Positions 44,748-52,786 of a DNA stretch of 64,000 nucleotides are shown here, piece after piece (the first letter of the stretch is position 1; each line of letters starts with the position of its first letter). The stretch spans positions 1 to 64,000 of the forward strand of contig JBAZLD010000005.1 in assembly GCA_041650475.1 (NCBI GenBank). The letters run 5' to 3'. Position numbers and translations under genes: made by a program. The notes beneath the pieces are model-generated. The model saw nothing but the letters and a program-made list of their open reading frames with translations, was not told where the DNA came from and made no database searches. Source of the DNA: JAIPGX01 sp041650475. Lineage in GTDB: Bacteria > Babelota > Babeliae > Babelales > UASB340.

Positions 44748-45245
44748 TTACTCTTCTTCTGTTTTAACCTGTTTATCTTTTTCCTGATCATATAACTTAT
44801 TAATTTTGCAATATTCATCTAAAATGCCATTTATGAATTTATAAGCATCTTTTTCTGCAAAACCTTTTGCTAACTCTATTGCCTCATTAATTATAATCGA
44901 CGGGGCAATTTCCTTTTGCATTAATTCCCAAATAGCCAGTCTTAGAATAAGAAGGGTACAACACCCTAATCTTTCTATTTTCCAATTTTTTAACAATGGT
45001 TTAATTTGATTATCTAATTCTTGCCGGCTCTCAATAATGTTTTTAGCCATTTTAATTGCGTCAGAATCTTCTGGAATTTCCAAATTAAAACCAGTTCTAA
45101 AAACATCAATAAGTTCTTCAAAATCAATAGTATAATCAAATCTATCTGCTGCATATAAAATATGAAAGGCTAAAGACCGAGTCTCTCGTCGTGACTTAAT
45201 TTTATAAGAACAATTTTCATCACATTTTGTATCACAATCAGACAT
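44748..45245 (-). CDS. nusB: Transcription antitermination factor NusB
   Basis: 165 aa. The helical NusB core is seen in SRRETRSLAFHILYAADRF, NWKIERLGCCTLLILRLAIWELM and IIINEAIELAKGFAEKDAYKFINGILDEY. It binds boxA RNA with NusE (S10) during rRNA transcription. The N-terminus has a Cys-rich extension (MSDCDTKCDENCSYKI), unusual for NusB and possibly metal-binding. ATG 45245 is one base after the efp stop; the operon is efp-nusB-kdsA. Confidence 0.93.
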   Translation of the reverse strand: MSDCDTKCDENCSYKIKSRRETRSLAFHILYAADRFDYTIDFEELIDVFRTGFNLEIPEDSDAIKMAKNIIESRQELDNQIKPLLKNWKIERLGCCTLLILRLAIWELMQKEIAPSIIINEAIELAKGFAEKDAYKFINGILDEYCKINKLYDQEKDKQVKTEEE

Positions 45246-45246
45246 A

Positions 45247-45807
45247 TTAGATTACTCTTTCTATATACTTATCTTGTCTTGTGTCTACTTTAATTTTGTC
45301 GCCTTCATTTATAAACAAAGGCACAGAAACGACAACCCCTGTCTCTAATGTAGCAGGTTTGTTGCCACCCTGAGCGGTGTCTCCTTTTACACCAGGGATA
45401 GTATTTTTAACTTTTAATATCATAAACATCGGAGGTTCAACAGAGATAGGTTTACCCTGAAAGAAAAGAACTGTATAAATTTCGCTTTCTTTAAGATATT
45501 GTTTAACAGATTCTACGTGATCAGCATCAAAATCTACCTGTTCAAAACTTTCTTGATCCATAAAGTGATAAAGGTCATCCGCATACAAATATTGCATGCT
45601 TTTACTTTCTAAGTCTGGTTCAGGAAATTTTTCTCCAGATCTAAAAGTTTCTTCTAAAAGCCTACCTGTTATCAAATTTTTCAATTTGGTGCGCATAAAA
45701 GCGCCACCTTTACCCGGTTTTACATGATGAAATTCAACAACAAGCCAAGGCTCATTGTTCCACAATATTTTTGAAGAACCACGTTTAAAATCTGACGTCG
45801 AAATCAC
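45247..45807 (-). CDS. efp: Translation elongation factor P
   Basis: 186 aa, family length, from GTG 45807 with AGAGGAG 8 nt upstream. KOW-like N-domain with FHHVKPGKGGAFMRTKL, where Lys33 in the PGKGG tip is the position modified in many bacteria; OB domains with ARLKNLITGR-type core and C-terminal GDTAQGGNKPATLETG..VPLFINEGDKIKVDTRQDKYIERV. EF-P relieves ribosome stalling at polyproline, and the Pro-rich exported proteins here would depend on it. No lysine-modifying enzyme is in the window. Confidence 0.97.
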   Translation of the reverse strand: MISTSDFKRGSSKILWNNEPWLVVEFHHVKPGKGGAFMRTKLKNLITGRLLEETFRSGEKFPEPDLESKSMQYLYADDLYHFMDQESFEQVDFDADHVESVKQYLKESEIYTVLFFQGKPISVEPPMFMILKVKNTIPGVKGDTAQGGNKPATLETGVVVSVPLFINEGDKIKVDTRQDKYIERVI

Positions 45808-45841
45808 TTTAAAGCTCCTCTATATTTTCAATTTATAAAAA

Positions 45842-45892
45842 CAAAAAAACTTTAGATTAAATATAAATTTTAATTTACACTTAATCTAAAGT
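45842..45892 (-). terminator. Rho-independent terminator of the glycine-zipper genes
   Basis: On the minus strand ACTTTAGATTAA / TTAATCTAAAGT (12-bp stem, 20-nt loop) ending in seven T. It lies 54 bp after the stop at 45947 and before the efp start region. Confidence 0.8.
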
Positions 45893-45946
45893 CAAAAATA
45901 TATTTTTAAAAGGCCAATATTAATTTATTACTTTTTTATTAATGTA

Positions 45947-46252
45947 TTATTTTTTGTTTTTTAAAATTTCAATCTCTTTTTCTAATTTTTTTATTTTTTC
46001 TTCAAGCATTTCAAACCTTTTTGTAACATTTCCATCCATTGTCTTTAACGCTTCATGTAAATCTCTAACCCTATCACGCAAACCTTCATCAGAACTTGGT
46101 GGTTTTGTTGAAGAACTCATAATTGCTCCGGTTAACAATCCCCCCATCATTCCACCTGCCATACCACCAGCAAAAGAATCCCCACCTCTTGCAAATAAAA
46201 TTCCTGAAAAACAACTTAAAAATACAAAAATACAAATTTTATTCTTAAACAT
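45947..46252 (-). CDS. Small exported/membrane glycine-zipper coiled-coil protein
   Basis: 101 aa from ATG 46252 with GGGGA 6-7 nt upstream. A start at 46306 would translate the palindromic repeat (FALSLSKAHYER) and is rejected. Hydrophobic N-terminus about 1-21 (MFKNKICIFVFLSCFSGILFA), then the glycine-zipper RGGDSFAGGMAGGMMGGLLTGAIM, then a Lys/Glu coiled coil. It shares the zipper with the two genes upstream but lacks their C-terminal membrane helix. Role unknown; the GxxxG face is typical of helices that pack inside membranes. Confidence 0.75.
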   Translation of the reverse strand: MFKNKICIFVFLSCFSGILFARGGDSFAGGMAGGMMGGLLTGAIMSSSTKPPSSDEGLRDRVRDLHEALKTMDGNVTKRFEMLEEKIKKLEKEIEILKNKK

Positions 46253-46267
46253 AAAATTCCCCTTTTT

Positions 46268-46304
46268 TCGTTCGTAGTGAGCCTTCGACAGGCTCAGGGC
46301 GAAC
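46268..46304. repeat. Dispersed palindromic repeat between two glycine-zipper genes
   Basis: GTTCGTAGTGAGCCT-TCGAC-AGGCTCAGGGCGAAC: a G+C-rich imperfect palindrome. I know this sequence type (translated as LSLSKAHYER or SLSKG) as a widely dispersed intergenic repeat in diverse bacteria and candidate phyla. It fills the gap between the stop at 46307 and the SD of the next gene. Confidence 0.65.
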
Positions 46305-46306
46305 AT

Positions 46307-46738
46307 CTATTCTTTTCTATTATGTTTTTTAAAAAACATAAAACCTAAAACAACAACTGCTACAAATAATAAACCCAAAAGAACAATTAAAATCATTGTT
46401 ACTTGCTTACTTCCTTGTTGTCCTGCAAGTCTTGATTCTAAATCTTTTAATTTTTCTTGTTCCCGCTCTCTTTTTAATTGTTCTGTTTGTTCTTGCAATC
46501 TACGAGTTTCTCTTTCTTGTTCTCTTCTTAGTTGTTCTGTTTTTTCTTGAGCTATTCTAGCTTCTTGCTCAGCTCTACTGGAACTACCAGAATCTTTAGT
46601 CATTGCACCAGTAATCAAACCACCAACCATTCCACCTGCAAGTCCACCAGCAAAACTTTCACCTCCACCTCTTGCGCACAAACTGCCCAAAAAACATGTT
46701 AAAATTACAAGCGTATAAATTCTATTTTTTATAAACAT
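46307..46738 (-). CDS. Glycine-zipper, coiled-coil, C-terminally anchored membrane protein
   Basis: 143 aa. N-terminal hydrophobic signal about 1-22; glycine zipper ESFAGGLAGGMVGGLITGAM; a coiled coil about 55-110 (RAEQEARIAQEKTEQLRREQERE..) with heptad repeats of EQTEQLKRER type; then a C-terminal membrane helix (TMILIVLLGLLFVAVVVLGFMFF) and a basic end KKHNRKE. A close paralogue of the next gene upstream. The layout suggests an envelope-spanning or oligomerising protein; function unknown. Confidence 0.78.
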   Translation of the reverse strand: MFIKNRIYTLVILTCFLGSLCARGGGESFAGGLAGGMVGGLITGAMTKDSGSSSRAEQEARIAQEKTEQLRREQERETRRLQEQTEQLKREREQEKLKDLESRLAGQQGSKQVTMILIVLLGLLFVAVVVLGFMFFKKHNRKE

Positions 46739-46754
46739 AAAGTTACAGCTCCTT

Positions 46755-47285
46755 TCAAGCCTTTTTATCTTGTTTTCTAAAAAACATAAAACCTAAAACA
46801 ACAATCGATACAAAAAGCAATGCTAATAAAATTGTTAAAACCATTGTTACTTGTTTGCCCTCTTGCTCAGAAAATTTTGATTCTAAAGCTTTTAATTTTT
46901 CTTGTTCGCGTTCTCTTTTTAATTGTTCTGTTTGTTCCTGCAACCTAAGAGCTTCTTTTTCTTGATCTCTTCTTAGTTGTTCTGTTTGTTCTTGAGCTCT
47001 TCTTGCTTCCTCTTCTGCTCTCATTGAACTACTAGAATCTTGAGTCATTGTGCCAGTAATCAAACCACCCATCATTCCACCAGCCATACCCCCAACAAAG
47101 CTTGAACCACCGCCATAATCATATCTTCTATGCCCATGATGCCTTCCCTTATGGCGGCTACTACTAGGACGACTTCCAGATCTACGACTACTACTAGGAC
47201 GCCCACCACCTCTGCGAGGCAAAATAATTACATTTGATGCTAATAAAGAAAAACATAACAACAAATAAAAAAATATCTTTTTCAT
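46755..47285 (-). CDS. Glycine-zipper, coiled-coil, C-terminally anchored membrane protein with basic insert
   Basis: 176 aa from ATG 47285 (GAGAGG 6 nt upstream; the start at 47303 precedes that SD). Signal peptide about 1-20, then an Arg/Ser/Gly/His-rich insert about 27-65 (RRGGGRPSSSRRSGSRPSSS..) absent from its sisters, the zipper SSFVGGMAGGMMGGLITGTM, a coiled coil with RAQEQTEQLRRDQEKEALRLQ, and a C-terminal helix (TMVLTILLALLFVSIVVLGFMFF) with basic end RKQDKKA. First gene of the three-gene set. Confidence 0.78.
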   Translation of the reverse strand: MKKIFFYLLLCFSLLASNVIILPRRGGGRPSSSRRSGSRPSSSRHKGRHHGHRRYDYGGGSSFVGGMAGGMMGGLITGTMTQDSSSSMRAEEEARRAQEQTEQLRRDQEKEALRLQEQTEQLKREREQEKLKALESKFSEQEGKQVTMVLTILLALLFVSIVVLGFMFFRKQDKKA

Positions 47286-47368
47286 TAAAAACCTCTCCCC
47301 CAAAAAATAAAATTAAAACATAAATAATCTTTATGCTATATTACCCCAATATTTACATATTTTTATAT

Positions 47369-47407
47369 TGTCAAAATTTGACATAATACGTCAATAATTT
47401 GTATCAA
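47369..47407 (+). promoter_or_regulatory. glyA promoter with overlapping palindromic operator
   Basis: TGTCAAAATTTGACA (47369-47383) is a perfect palindrome with one central base, and GTCAA follows at 47390-47394, pairing with TTGAC at 47378. The TTGACA at 47378-47383 can serve as -35 and TATCAA at 47402-47407 as -10 (18-bp spacer), 38 bp before the glyA start. A repressor bound here would cover the -35. Confidence 0.5.
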
Positions 47408-47445
47408 TATTAGAAATAATGGACCCAAAATAGAAAGGTGAAGAA

Positions 47446-48696
47446 ATGCAAAACTATATTTTCGAGCTAATAAAAGAAGAAAAAATTAGAGAAGAAAAAA
47501 CTATAAATCTTATAGCATCAGAAAATTATGCCAGTCCAGAAATTTTGCAAGCCACAGGATCTATTTTGACAAACAAATATGCAGAAGGTTATCCAGGAGC
47601 CCGATATTATGGTGGTTGTCAGATAATAGACAAAGTAGAAACTTATGCAATAGACATATGCAAAAAACTTTTTAATGCAGAACACGCCAATGTCCAACCA
47701 CATTCTGGTTCCAGCGCAAATTTTGGAGTTTATTTTAGTCAGCTAAAACCAGGAGATACAGTTTTAGGAATGGCACTAAATGCAGGAGGTCACTTAACTC
47801 ATGGCCACAAAATAAATTTTTCTGGCGCAATTTTTAATTTTATACCATATGGAGTAAATCCTGAGACAGAACAACTTGATTATGATGAAATAGAAATTTT
47901 AGCCCAACAACATAAACCAAAAATGATAGTTGCAGGTGCATCTGCATATTCAAGATTTATAGATTTTGCAAAATTACATAAAATAGCAAAAAATAATAAT
48001 TGCTTACTCTTGGTAGATATGGCACATATTGCAGGACTTGTAGCAGCACAACTGCATCCAAGCCCAATACCTTTTGCAGATTTTGTTAGCAGTACAACAC
48101 ATAAAACACTAAGAGGACCAAGAAGCGGTTTTATTTGCTGCAAATCTGAATTTGCACAAAAATTGGACAAATCAATAATGCCTGGAATTCAAGGCGGACC
48201 ATTAATGCATGTGGTGGCAGCAAAAGCAATCGCTTTCGAGCAAGCTCAAACAAAAGAATTTAAAAAATATCAAGAACAAGTAATAAAAAACGCAAAAGCT
48301 ATGGCTCAAACTTTTATACAACTTGGTTATAGAATAGTATCTGGAGGCACAGATAATCATTTATTTTTGATAGATTTACAAGATAAAAATATAAAAGATA
48401 ATTTGCCGGAAACACAAAAACTTTCAGGCAAATTAGTTGAACATTTATTGCAAAAATGCAGCATAATTTTAAATAGAAACACAATTCCTTTTGATAACCA
48501 ACCACCAACAAATCCTAGTGGGATCAGAATAGGTACACCTGCAATTACAACCAGAGGTTTTGATGAAACTCATTCCTGCAAAATAGCTTATTTTATTGAT
48601 GAGGCAATAAAAAACAGATTCGATGAAAATTTTTTAAGCAAACTTAAAGTAAAAGTTGAACAACTTTGTAAAAATTTTCCTATATATAAAGAATAA
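47446..48696 (+). CDS. glyA: Serine hydroxymethyltransferase
   Basis: 416 aa, family length; GAAAGGTGAAG before ATG 47446. Converts serine and tetrahydrofolate to glycine and methylene-THF. Motifs: INLIASENYASPEILQATGS, NKYAEGYPGARYYGG, NVQPHSGSSANF, LVDMAHIAGLVAA and STTHKTLRGPRSGF with the PLP-binding Lys220. A palindromic operator-like site overlaps its promoter. The msbA gene follows after 20 bp. Confidence 0.97.
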   Translation: MQNYIFELIKEEKIREEKTINLIASENYASPEILQATGSILTNKYAEGYPGARYYGGCQIIDKVETYAIDICKKLFNAEHANVQPHSGSSANFGVYFSQLKPGDTVLGMALNAGGHLTHGHKINFSGAIFNFIPYGVNPETEQLDYDEIEILAQQHKPKMIVAGASAYSRFIDFAKLHKIAKNNNCLLLVDMAHIAGLVAAQLHPSPIPFADFVSSTTHKTLRGPRSGFICCKSEFAQKLDKSIMPGIQGGPLMHVVAAKAIAFEQAQTKEFKKYQEQVIKNAKAMAQTFIQLGYRIVSGGTDNHLFLIDLQDKNIKDNLPETQKLSGKLVEHLLQKCSIILNRNTIPFDNQPPTNPSGIRIGTPAITTRGFDETHSCKIAYFIDEAIKNRFDENFLSKLKVKVEQLCKNFPIYKE

Positions 48697-48716
48697 AACA
48701 TGATAAATTGCCTTTT

Positions 48717-50453
48717 ATGAATAGCTTAAAAAAAATTTTAAGATACACAAAAAAATATTGGTCTTACTTGCTTCTTTCGGTGTTTACAGCTTCTTTGTAT
48801 GGATTAGCTTCTGGTGCACCAACTTATGTTATTAAATTTGCTGTTGATGAAGTATTTGTAAAAAAAATAAATTCTCTTTTGATCCCATTTATATTATGTT
48901 TCTTATTATTATTTACACTCAAAGGTGTATTCATGTATTTATCAAATTATTACATGAACTTTGTGGGCAACAAGGTTATAAACGATATCAGACAAGATTT
49001 ATTTAATAAAGTTGTGTATTTTCCAATATCTTTTTTTCAAAAAAATACAACCGGCCAACTAATGTCACATTTTTTAAACGATATTCAAATGATACAAAAC
49101 GCTTCATCTTCTTCGATTAAAAATGGCGTTCGTAGTTTTTTTGAAGCTATAGTTTTAATTGGCATAGCATTTACGCAAAATTGGAAACTTTCTCTTTTAA
49201 TGATTATTGTTGGCCCAGCAATAGGGCTTTGTATTCAAAAAATGGGCCGATCGATAAAATCTGCTTCTGTAAATATTCAAAAAAGCATGGGCAACATAAG
49301 CAATAACTTGCAGGAAGTTTTTATTGGCATTCGTGAAGTTAAAGCTTTTAACGGTGAAAAAATAGAGATTAATAGATTAAATAAAAATTTATCTGAATGT
49401 TTTTTTTCTATAATGCGTAATGTACATATAGAATCTTTGGCTCCAGCATTTATAGAAACAATTGCAATGTTTGGTAGCAGCATAGTTTTTTATATTGCAG
49501 CACAGCAAATAATGGCCGGAACTATTACGGCCGGACAAATAACAGCATTTTTTGCTTCAATTTTATTGGCTTATCAACCATTAAAAAGATTAATTAATGT
49601 TTATTCAGAAATTCAATATGCTTTGGCTGCTGCAGATAGAATTTTTGATTTAATGGAAAAAGTTTATCCAGCAACTTTACACAAACAAGATAATTTAATT
49701 ATTAAAGATAAATTTAATTTAATTAAATTCGATAATTTATCTTTTAGCTATAACGCTAAAACACCTGTTTTGCAAAATATAAATTTAGAAATTAATAAAG
49801 GCGAAAAAATAGGCCTTATTGGGCCATCTGGTTCAGGCAAAAGTACGTTGTGTGATCTTTTGCTTTGTTTTATAACACCAAGTTCAGGCAAAATTTTTAT
49901 AAATAATCATGATATAACACACATTCCCTTAAAAACATTACGTGATCAAATAGGATATGTAGGCCAAAAAACATTTTTATTTAATGACACTATTCTTGCA
50001 AATATTAGTTACTCTCAACAAAATAAAACAGAACAAGATATAATTAAAGCTTGCAAAGCTGCTCATGCCGATGAATTTATTCAAAAATTGCCATCCAATT
50101 ATCAAACAATAGTTGGAGAGAATGGCAACCTGTTATCTGGTGGTCAAAAACAAAGAATCACTATTGCTCGTGCTCTTTTAAAAGATCCACAAATTTTAAT
50201 TTTTGATGAAGCTACTTCTGCTCTAGATCATGAATCTGAAGAAATGATAAGATTAACATTACAAGAAGCTGGTAAAAATAAAACAATAATTATAATTTCT
50301 CACAGATTATCTTTTATTGAAAATATGGATAGAATTTTTTTATTGCAAAATAAGCAATTAAAAGAAATTGATAAAAAAAATATTTTTAATAAAAATTTGT
50401 ATCAAGATTATGGGGAATTTAGTAATGAAAATAAATTCGATAAAATTTTATGA
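48717..50453 (+). CDS. msbA: ABC exporter, MsbA-like (lipid A flippase)
   Basis: 578 aa from ATG 48717; the in-frame TTG at 48708 gives only three more residues, and neither has a clear SD. Half-transporter: six membrane helices in residues about 15-300, then an ATPase with Walker A GPSGSGKST at 369-377, signature LLSGGQKQR, Walker B ILIFDEATSALD and H-loop ISHR. The length and QDLFNKVVYFPISFFQKNTTGQLMSHFLNDIQMIQ match MsbA. With kdsA it supports LPS production. Other lipid/drug exporters of the family cannot be excluded. Confidence 0.88.
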   Translation: MNSLKKILRYTKKYWSYLLLSVFTASLYGLASGAPTYVIKFAVDEVFVKKINSLLIPFILCFLLLFTLKGVFMYLSNYYMNFVGNKVINDIRQDLFNKVVYFPISFFQKNTTGQLMSHFLNDIQMIQNASSSSIKNGVRSFFEAIVLIGIAFTQNWKLSLLMIIVGPAIGLCIQKMGRSIKSASVNIQKSMGNISNNLQEVFIGIREVKAFNGEKIEINRLNKNLSECFFSIMRNVHIESLAPAFIETIAMFGSSIVFYIAAQQIMAGTITAGQITAFFASILLAYQPLKRLINVYSEIQYALAAADRIFDLMEKVYPATLHKQDNLIIKDKFNLIKFDNLSFSYNAKTPVLQNINLEINKGEKIGLIGPSGSGKSTLCDLLLCFITPSSGKIFINNHDITHIPLKTLRDQIGYVGQKTFLFNDTILANISYSQQNKTEQDIIKACKAAHADEFIQKLPSNYQTIVGENGNLLSGGQKQRITIARALLKDPQILIFDEATSALDHESEEMIRLTLQEAGKNKTIIIISHRLSFIENMDRIFLLQNKQLKEIDKKNIFNKNLYQDYGEFSNENKFDKIL

Positions 50454-51225
50454 TAACTATTTTTCTGGACAAGATTTTGCAACTTACAGATATGATGTTG
50501 GTAGTTTTTGTACAAGAAAGGCAATAATTTCTCAAATTTCACACAAATCAGGAAATTTATTAGAAATAGGGACAGGCATTTCAAGTTTATTAATAGATCT
50601 TCAAAATTTTAATTGTTATGGCATAGATATTTCAGCTAAAACAATTAATTTTATTCAAAATTTGTTTAATCAAATAAACAAAAAAGCAATTTTAAACGTT
50701 GGTGATGCAACAAAATTACCTTTTGAATCAAATTTTTTTGATACAATAATATCCTCTCATACACTAGAACACATTAAAAATGATTTTTCGGTAATAAAAG
50801 AATGTGCACGTGTATTAAAAAATAAAGGTGAACTTATAATATTTGTTCCAGGCAGAATAAATGGTATTGCAACAAAAAAAGAATTTCGAAAATATGGCCA
50901 CTATCGTTATTACAATTTAAAAAGATTTAAAGAATTAGAAAATTTTGTTTATCCTGAATTAAAAATAAAAAATATTATTTATCCACATAAAATTCATAAT
51001 TTAATCTGGAATAGATTAAAAAATTTATTTAGATACGCAAATTATCCAATAAAAAAATGGATTTTTAGAGATAACAAAAGTTACGAACTTAGGCCTACTT
51101 ATCAAAAAATATTTTTACCAACAATATCAATTACTCTAGATGCTTTAGACAAACTAACTAGAAATTCAGAAAAAAATTTATTTGGCACAGAATTTAATGT
51201 TTTAATAAAATTTGAAAAATCTTGA
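50425..51225 (+). CDS. Class I SAM-dependent methyltransferase
   Basis: 266 aa from ATG 50425 with GGGGA about 9 nt upstream, overlapping the msbA end by 29 bp; a longer frame from 50368 has no SD. Motif I LLEIGTGISSLLIDL, acidic loop YGIDISAKT, motif II NVGDATKLPFESNFFDTIISSHTLEH, and then ECARVLKNKGELIIFVPG: the Methyltransf_11 pattern. The C-terminal part (YELRPTYQKIFLP..) is specific. Its 3' end overlaps the convergent glycosyltransferase by 24 bp. Substrate unknown; a surface sugar or lipid is plausible from context. Confidence 0.85.
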   Translation: MKINSIKFYDNYFSGQDFATYRYDVGSFCTRKAIISQISHKSGNLLEIGTGISSLLIDLQNFNCYGIDISAKTINFIQNLFNQINKKAILNVGDATKLPFESNFFDTIISSHTLEHIKNDFSVIKECARVLKNKGELIIFVPGRINGIATKKEFRKYGHYRYYNLKRFKELENFVYPELKIKNIIYPHKIHNLIWNRLKNLFRYANYPIKKWIFRDNKSYELRPTYQKIFLPTISITLDALDKLTRNSEKNLFGTEFNVLIKFEKS

Positions 51226-52107
51226 AAATTTATTTTTTATCCTAAAAAATATGTTTTTATTTTTTTTATTTATTAAAACTTCAGGATTAATTTTTATAAT
51301 ATTTTCATGAATATTTCTAAATTTTTCACCAGTTAAACTTAAATCTTGAAAATTTTTTTCTTTTAGCATGCCAAGATTATTTAGTTTTTTATCATAAAAA
51401 ATATTTTCCCATTTTTTAAAATAATTTAAATTATCTTGATTTTGTTTCTTGTGGTTAGTTTTAATTACACCCAAATTTGCATGAGGATAATGCTCAATAA
51501 AAGATTCTGGGCAATCTATTGCGGTATAACCTTTATGCCATAACTTTAAACACAGATCACCATCACCGTTATAAAAAAAATATCTATCTTCATCTATATA
51601 ATCAATTTCTTTTAAAGCAGAATTTAAATATAAACCGTGATTCACGTACATTTTATTGCCAAGCGTATAAGCAACATAATATTTTTCTTGTTTAGACCAG
51701 TTTCTATAATAAAATGCAACAGCACCAATTTTTTTATTATTTTCTAATTCTTTTTCAAACAAATTATATCCATTTTTAATAGCACCAGGCACAACCAAAC
51801 AATCATCACTTAGCATGCAAATATATTTACCTTGAGCGCATTTAAAACCTAAATTCATAAAGTATCCCCACGATCTTCGCTCAATTTTTTTGCCTTGCCA
51901 CTCGCCTCTATTATATTGAACAATAGTAATAATATCTTTTTGTTTTATTAGCCAATCAATAGTGCCGTCGTCCGAACCACCATCTATTATTATTGTTTCA
52001 TAGTTCCAATCAAAAAGTTCTTGCCTGATAGAATCAACTGTTAATTTAAGAAAGTCTAAGCGATTATATGTGCCAAGTACAACAGAAATTAGATTATTTT
52101 TTTTCAT
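51202..52107 (-). CDS. Family 2 glycosyltransferase
   Basis: 301 aa GT-A enzyme: ISVVLGTYNRLDFLKLTVDSI at the N-terminus, IIIDGGSDDGT, the metal-binding DXD-type LSDDCLVVPGA near 98-108, and acceptor-side FYNGDGDLCLKLWHKGY. It would add a sugar to a surface glycan on the cytoplasmic side. The C-terminus is Lys-rich. It follows the 193-aa membrane-anchored protein by 23 bp on the same strand. Confidence 0.88.
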   Translation of the reverse strand: MKKNNLISVVLGTYNRLDFLKLTVDSIRQELFDWNYETIIIDGGSDDGTIDWLIKQKDIITIVQYNRGEWQGKKIERRSWGYFMNLGFKCAQGKYICMLSDDCLVVPGAIKNGYNLFEKELENNKKIGAVAFYYRNWSKQEKYYVAYTLGNKMYVNHGLYLNSALKEIDYIDEDRYFFYNGDGDLCLKLWHKGYTAIDCPESFIEHYPHANLGVIKTNHKKQNQDNLNYFKKWENIFYDKKLNNLGMLKEKNFQDLSLTGEKFRNIHENIIKINPEVLINKKNKNIFFRIKNKFSRFFKFY

Positions 52108-52130
52108 ATTTTTTACAAAAATTTTATAAA

Positions 52131-52712
52131 TTAAATGGCAAGAAAATTAACATTTCTATTCATGATTAAAAATTGTTTATTTTTTGCATCCCAAATAATA
52201 AACAATAAATTATCTTTTTTATATTTATCATCAAGAACATATTCATAAATTGTTTCATCACCAGTCTTATTAACAAGTGTTAATTTACCCATTTTGTTTG
52301 TATCATCTCCACCATCCAAAGACAGTGTTTTGCTTTTTATTTTAAAAAATATTTTTCCAACTCTTTGTTCGATAAATATCTTGTCATTTTCTTTATCAAT
52401 TTCGCCATTCAAAAAAGTTGCTTTATCATAATAAATAGGTTGTCCAATTTTCGTTAAACGATTTTCTTTTTCGTAATTATTATTGAATTTTAAATTTTTA
52501 GGCAAAAGAAAAAAAACTAACTCTTTGTCCTTTATTTCATGATTTTTTTTTAATTCTGAAACAGCATTATAAATGCTATAATATTCTTTTAAATACCCAC
52601 TATTTGTTTTATAAAGATAAAATCCCCCAAATATTATTAAGAAAAAAAATAAAATAAAAATTGCTTTATTATTACATAAGATACATGCTCTACTCGTTTT
52701 ATTTTTACACAT
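52131..52712 (-). CDS. Membrane-anchored protein sharing the C-terminal domain of the adjacent GT-C enzyme
   Basis: 193 aa; AAGGAGAAAG before ATG 52712. One membrane helix about 18-35 (AIFILFFFLIIFGGFYLY) after a Cys-containing cytoplasmic start, then a soluble domain. The end TIYEYVLDDKYKKDNLLFIIWDAKNKQFLIMN parallels TEFTLEIKEKYLKTNPVFIAWDYENKEFKILD at the C-terminus of the divergently transcribed 589-aa protein, and ELVFFLLPKNL parallels RALCFLAHPLDG. So it looks like the last helix plus external domain of that enzyme without the catalytic membrane part. No catalytic motif; perhaps a partner or a remnant. Confidence 0.75.
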   Translation of the reverse strand: MCKNKTSRACILCNNKAIFILFFFLIIFGGFYLYKTNSGYLKEYYSIYNAVSELKKNHEIKDKELVFFLLPKNLKFNNNYEKENRLTKIGQPIYYDKATFLNGEIDKENDKIFIEQRVGKIFFKIKSKTLSLDGGDDTNKMGKLTLVNKTGDETIYEYVLDDKYKKDNLLFIIWDAKNKQFLIMNRNVNFLAI

Positions 52713-52786
52713 AAACTTTCTCCTTTTTTTTAGTTAAACTTATAATTTACAAAATTATAATAAAAAAAATTAGGAGAGTAAAAAAA

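Noticed and set aside
46253..46306. Upstream start for the small glycine-zipper protein (peptide FALSLSKAHYER)
   Set aside because: That peptide is the translation of the dispersed palindrome. ATG 46252 has its own SD and starts the hydrophobic signal.
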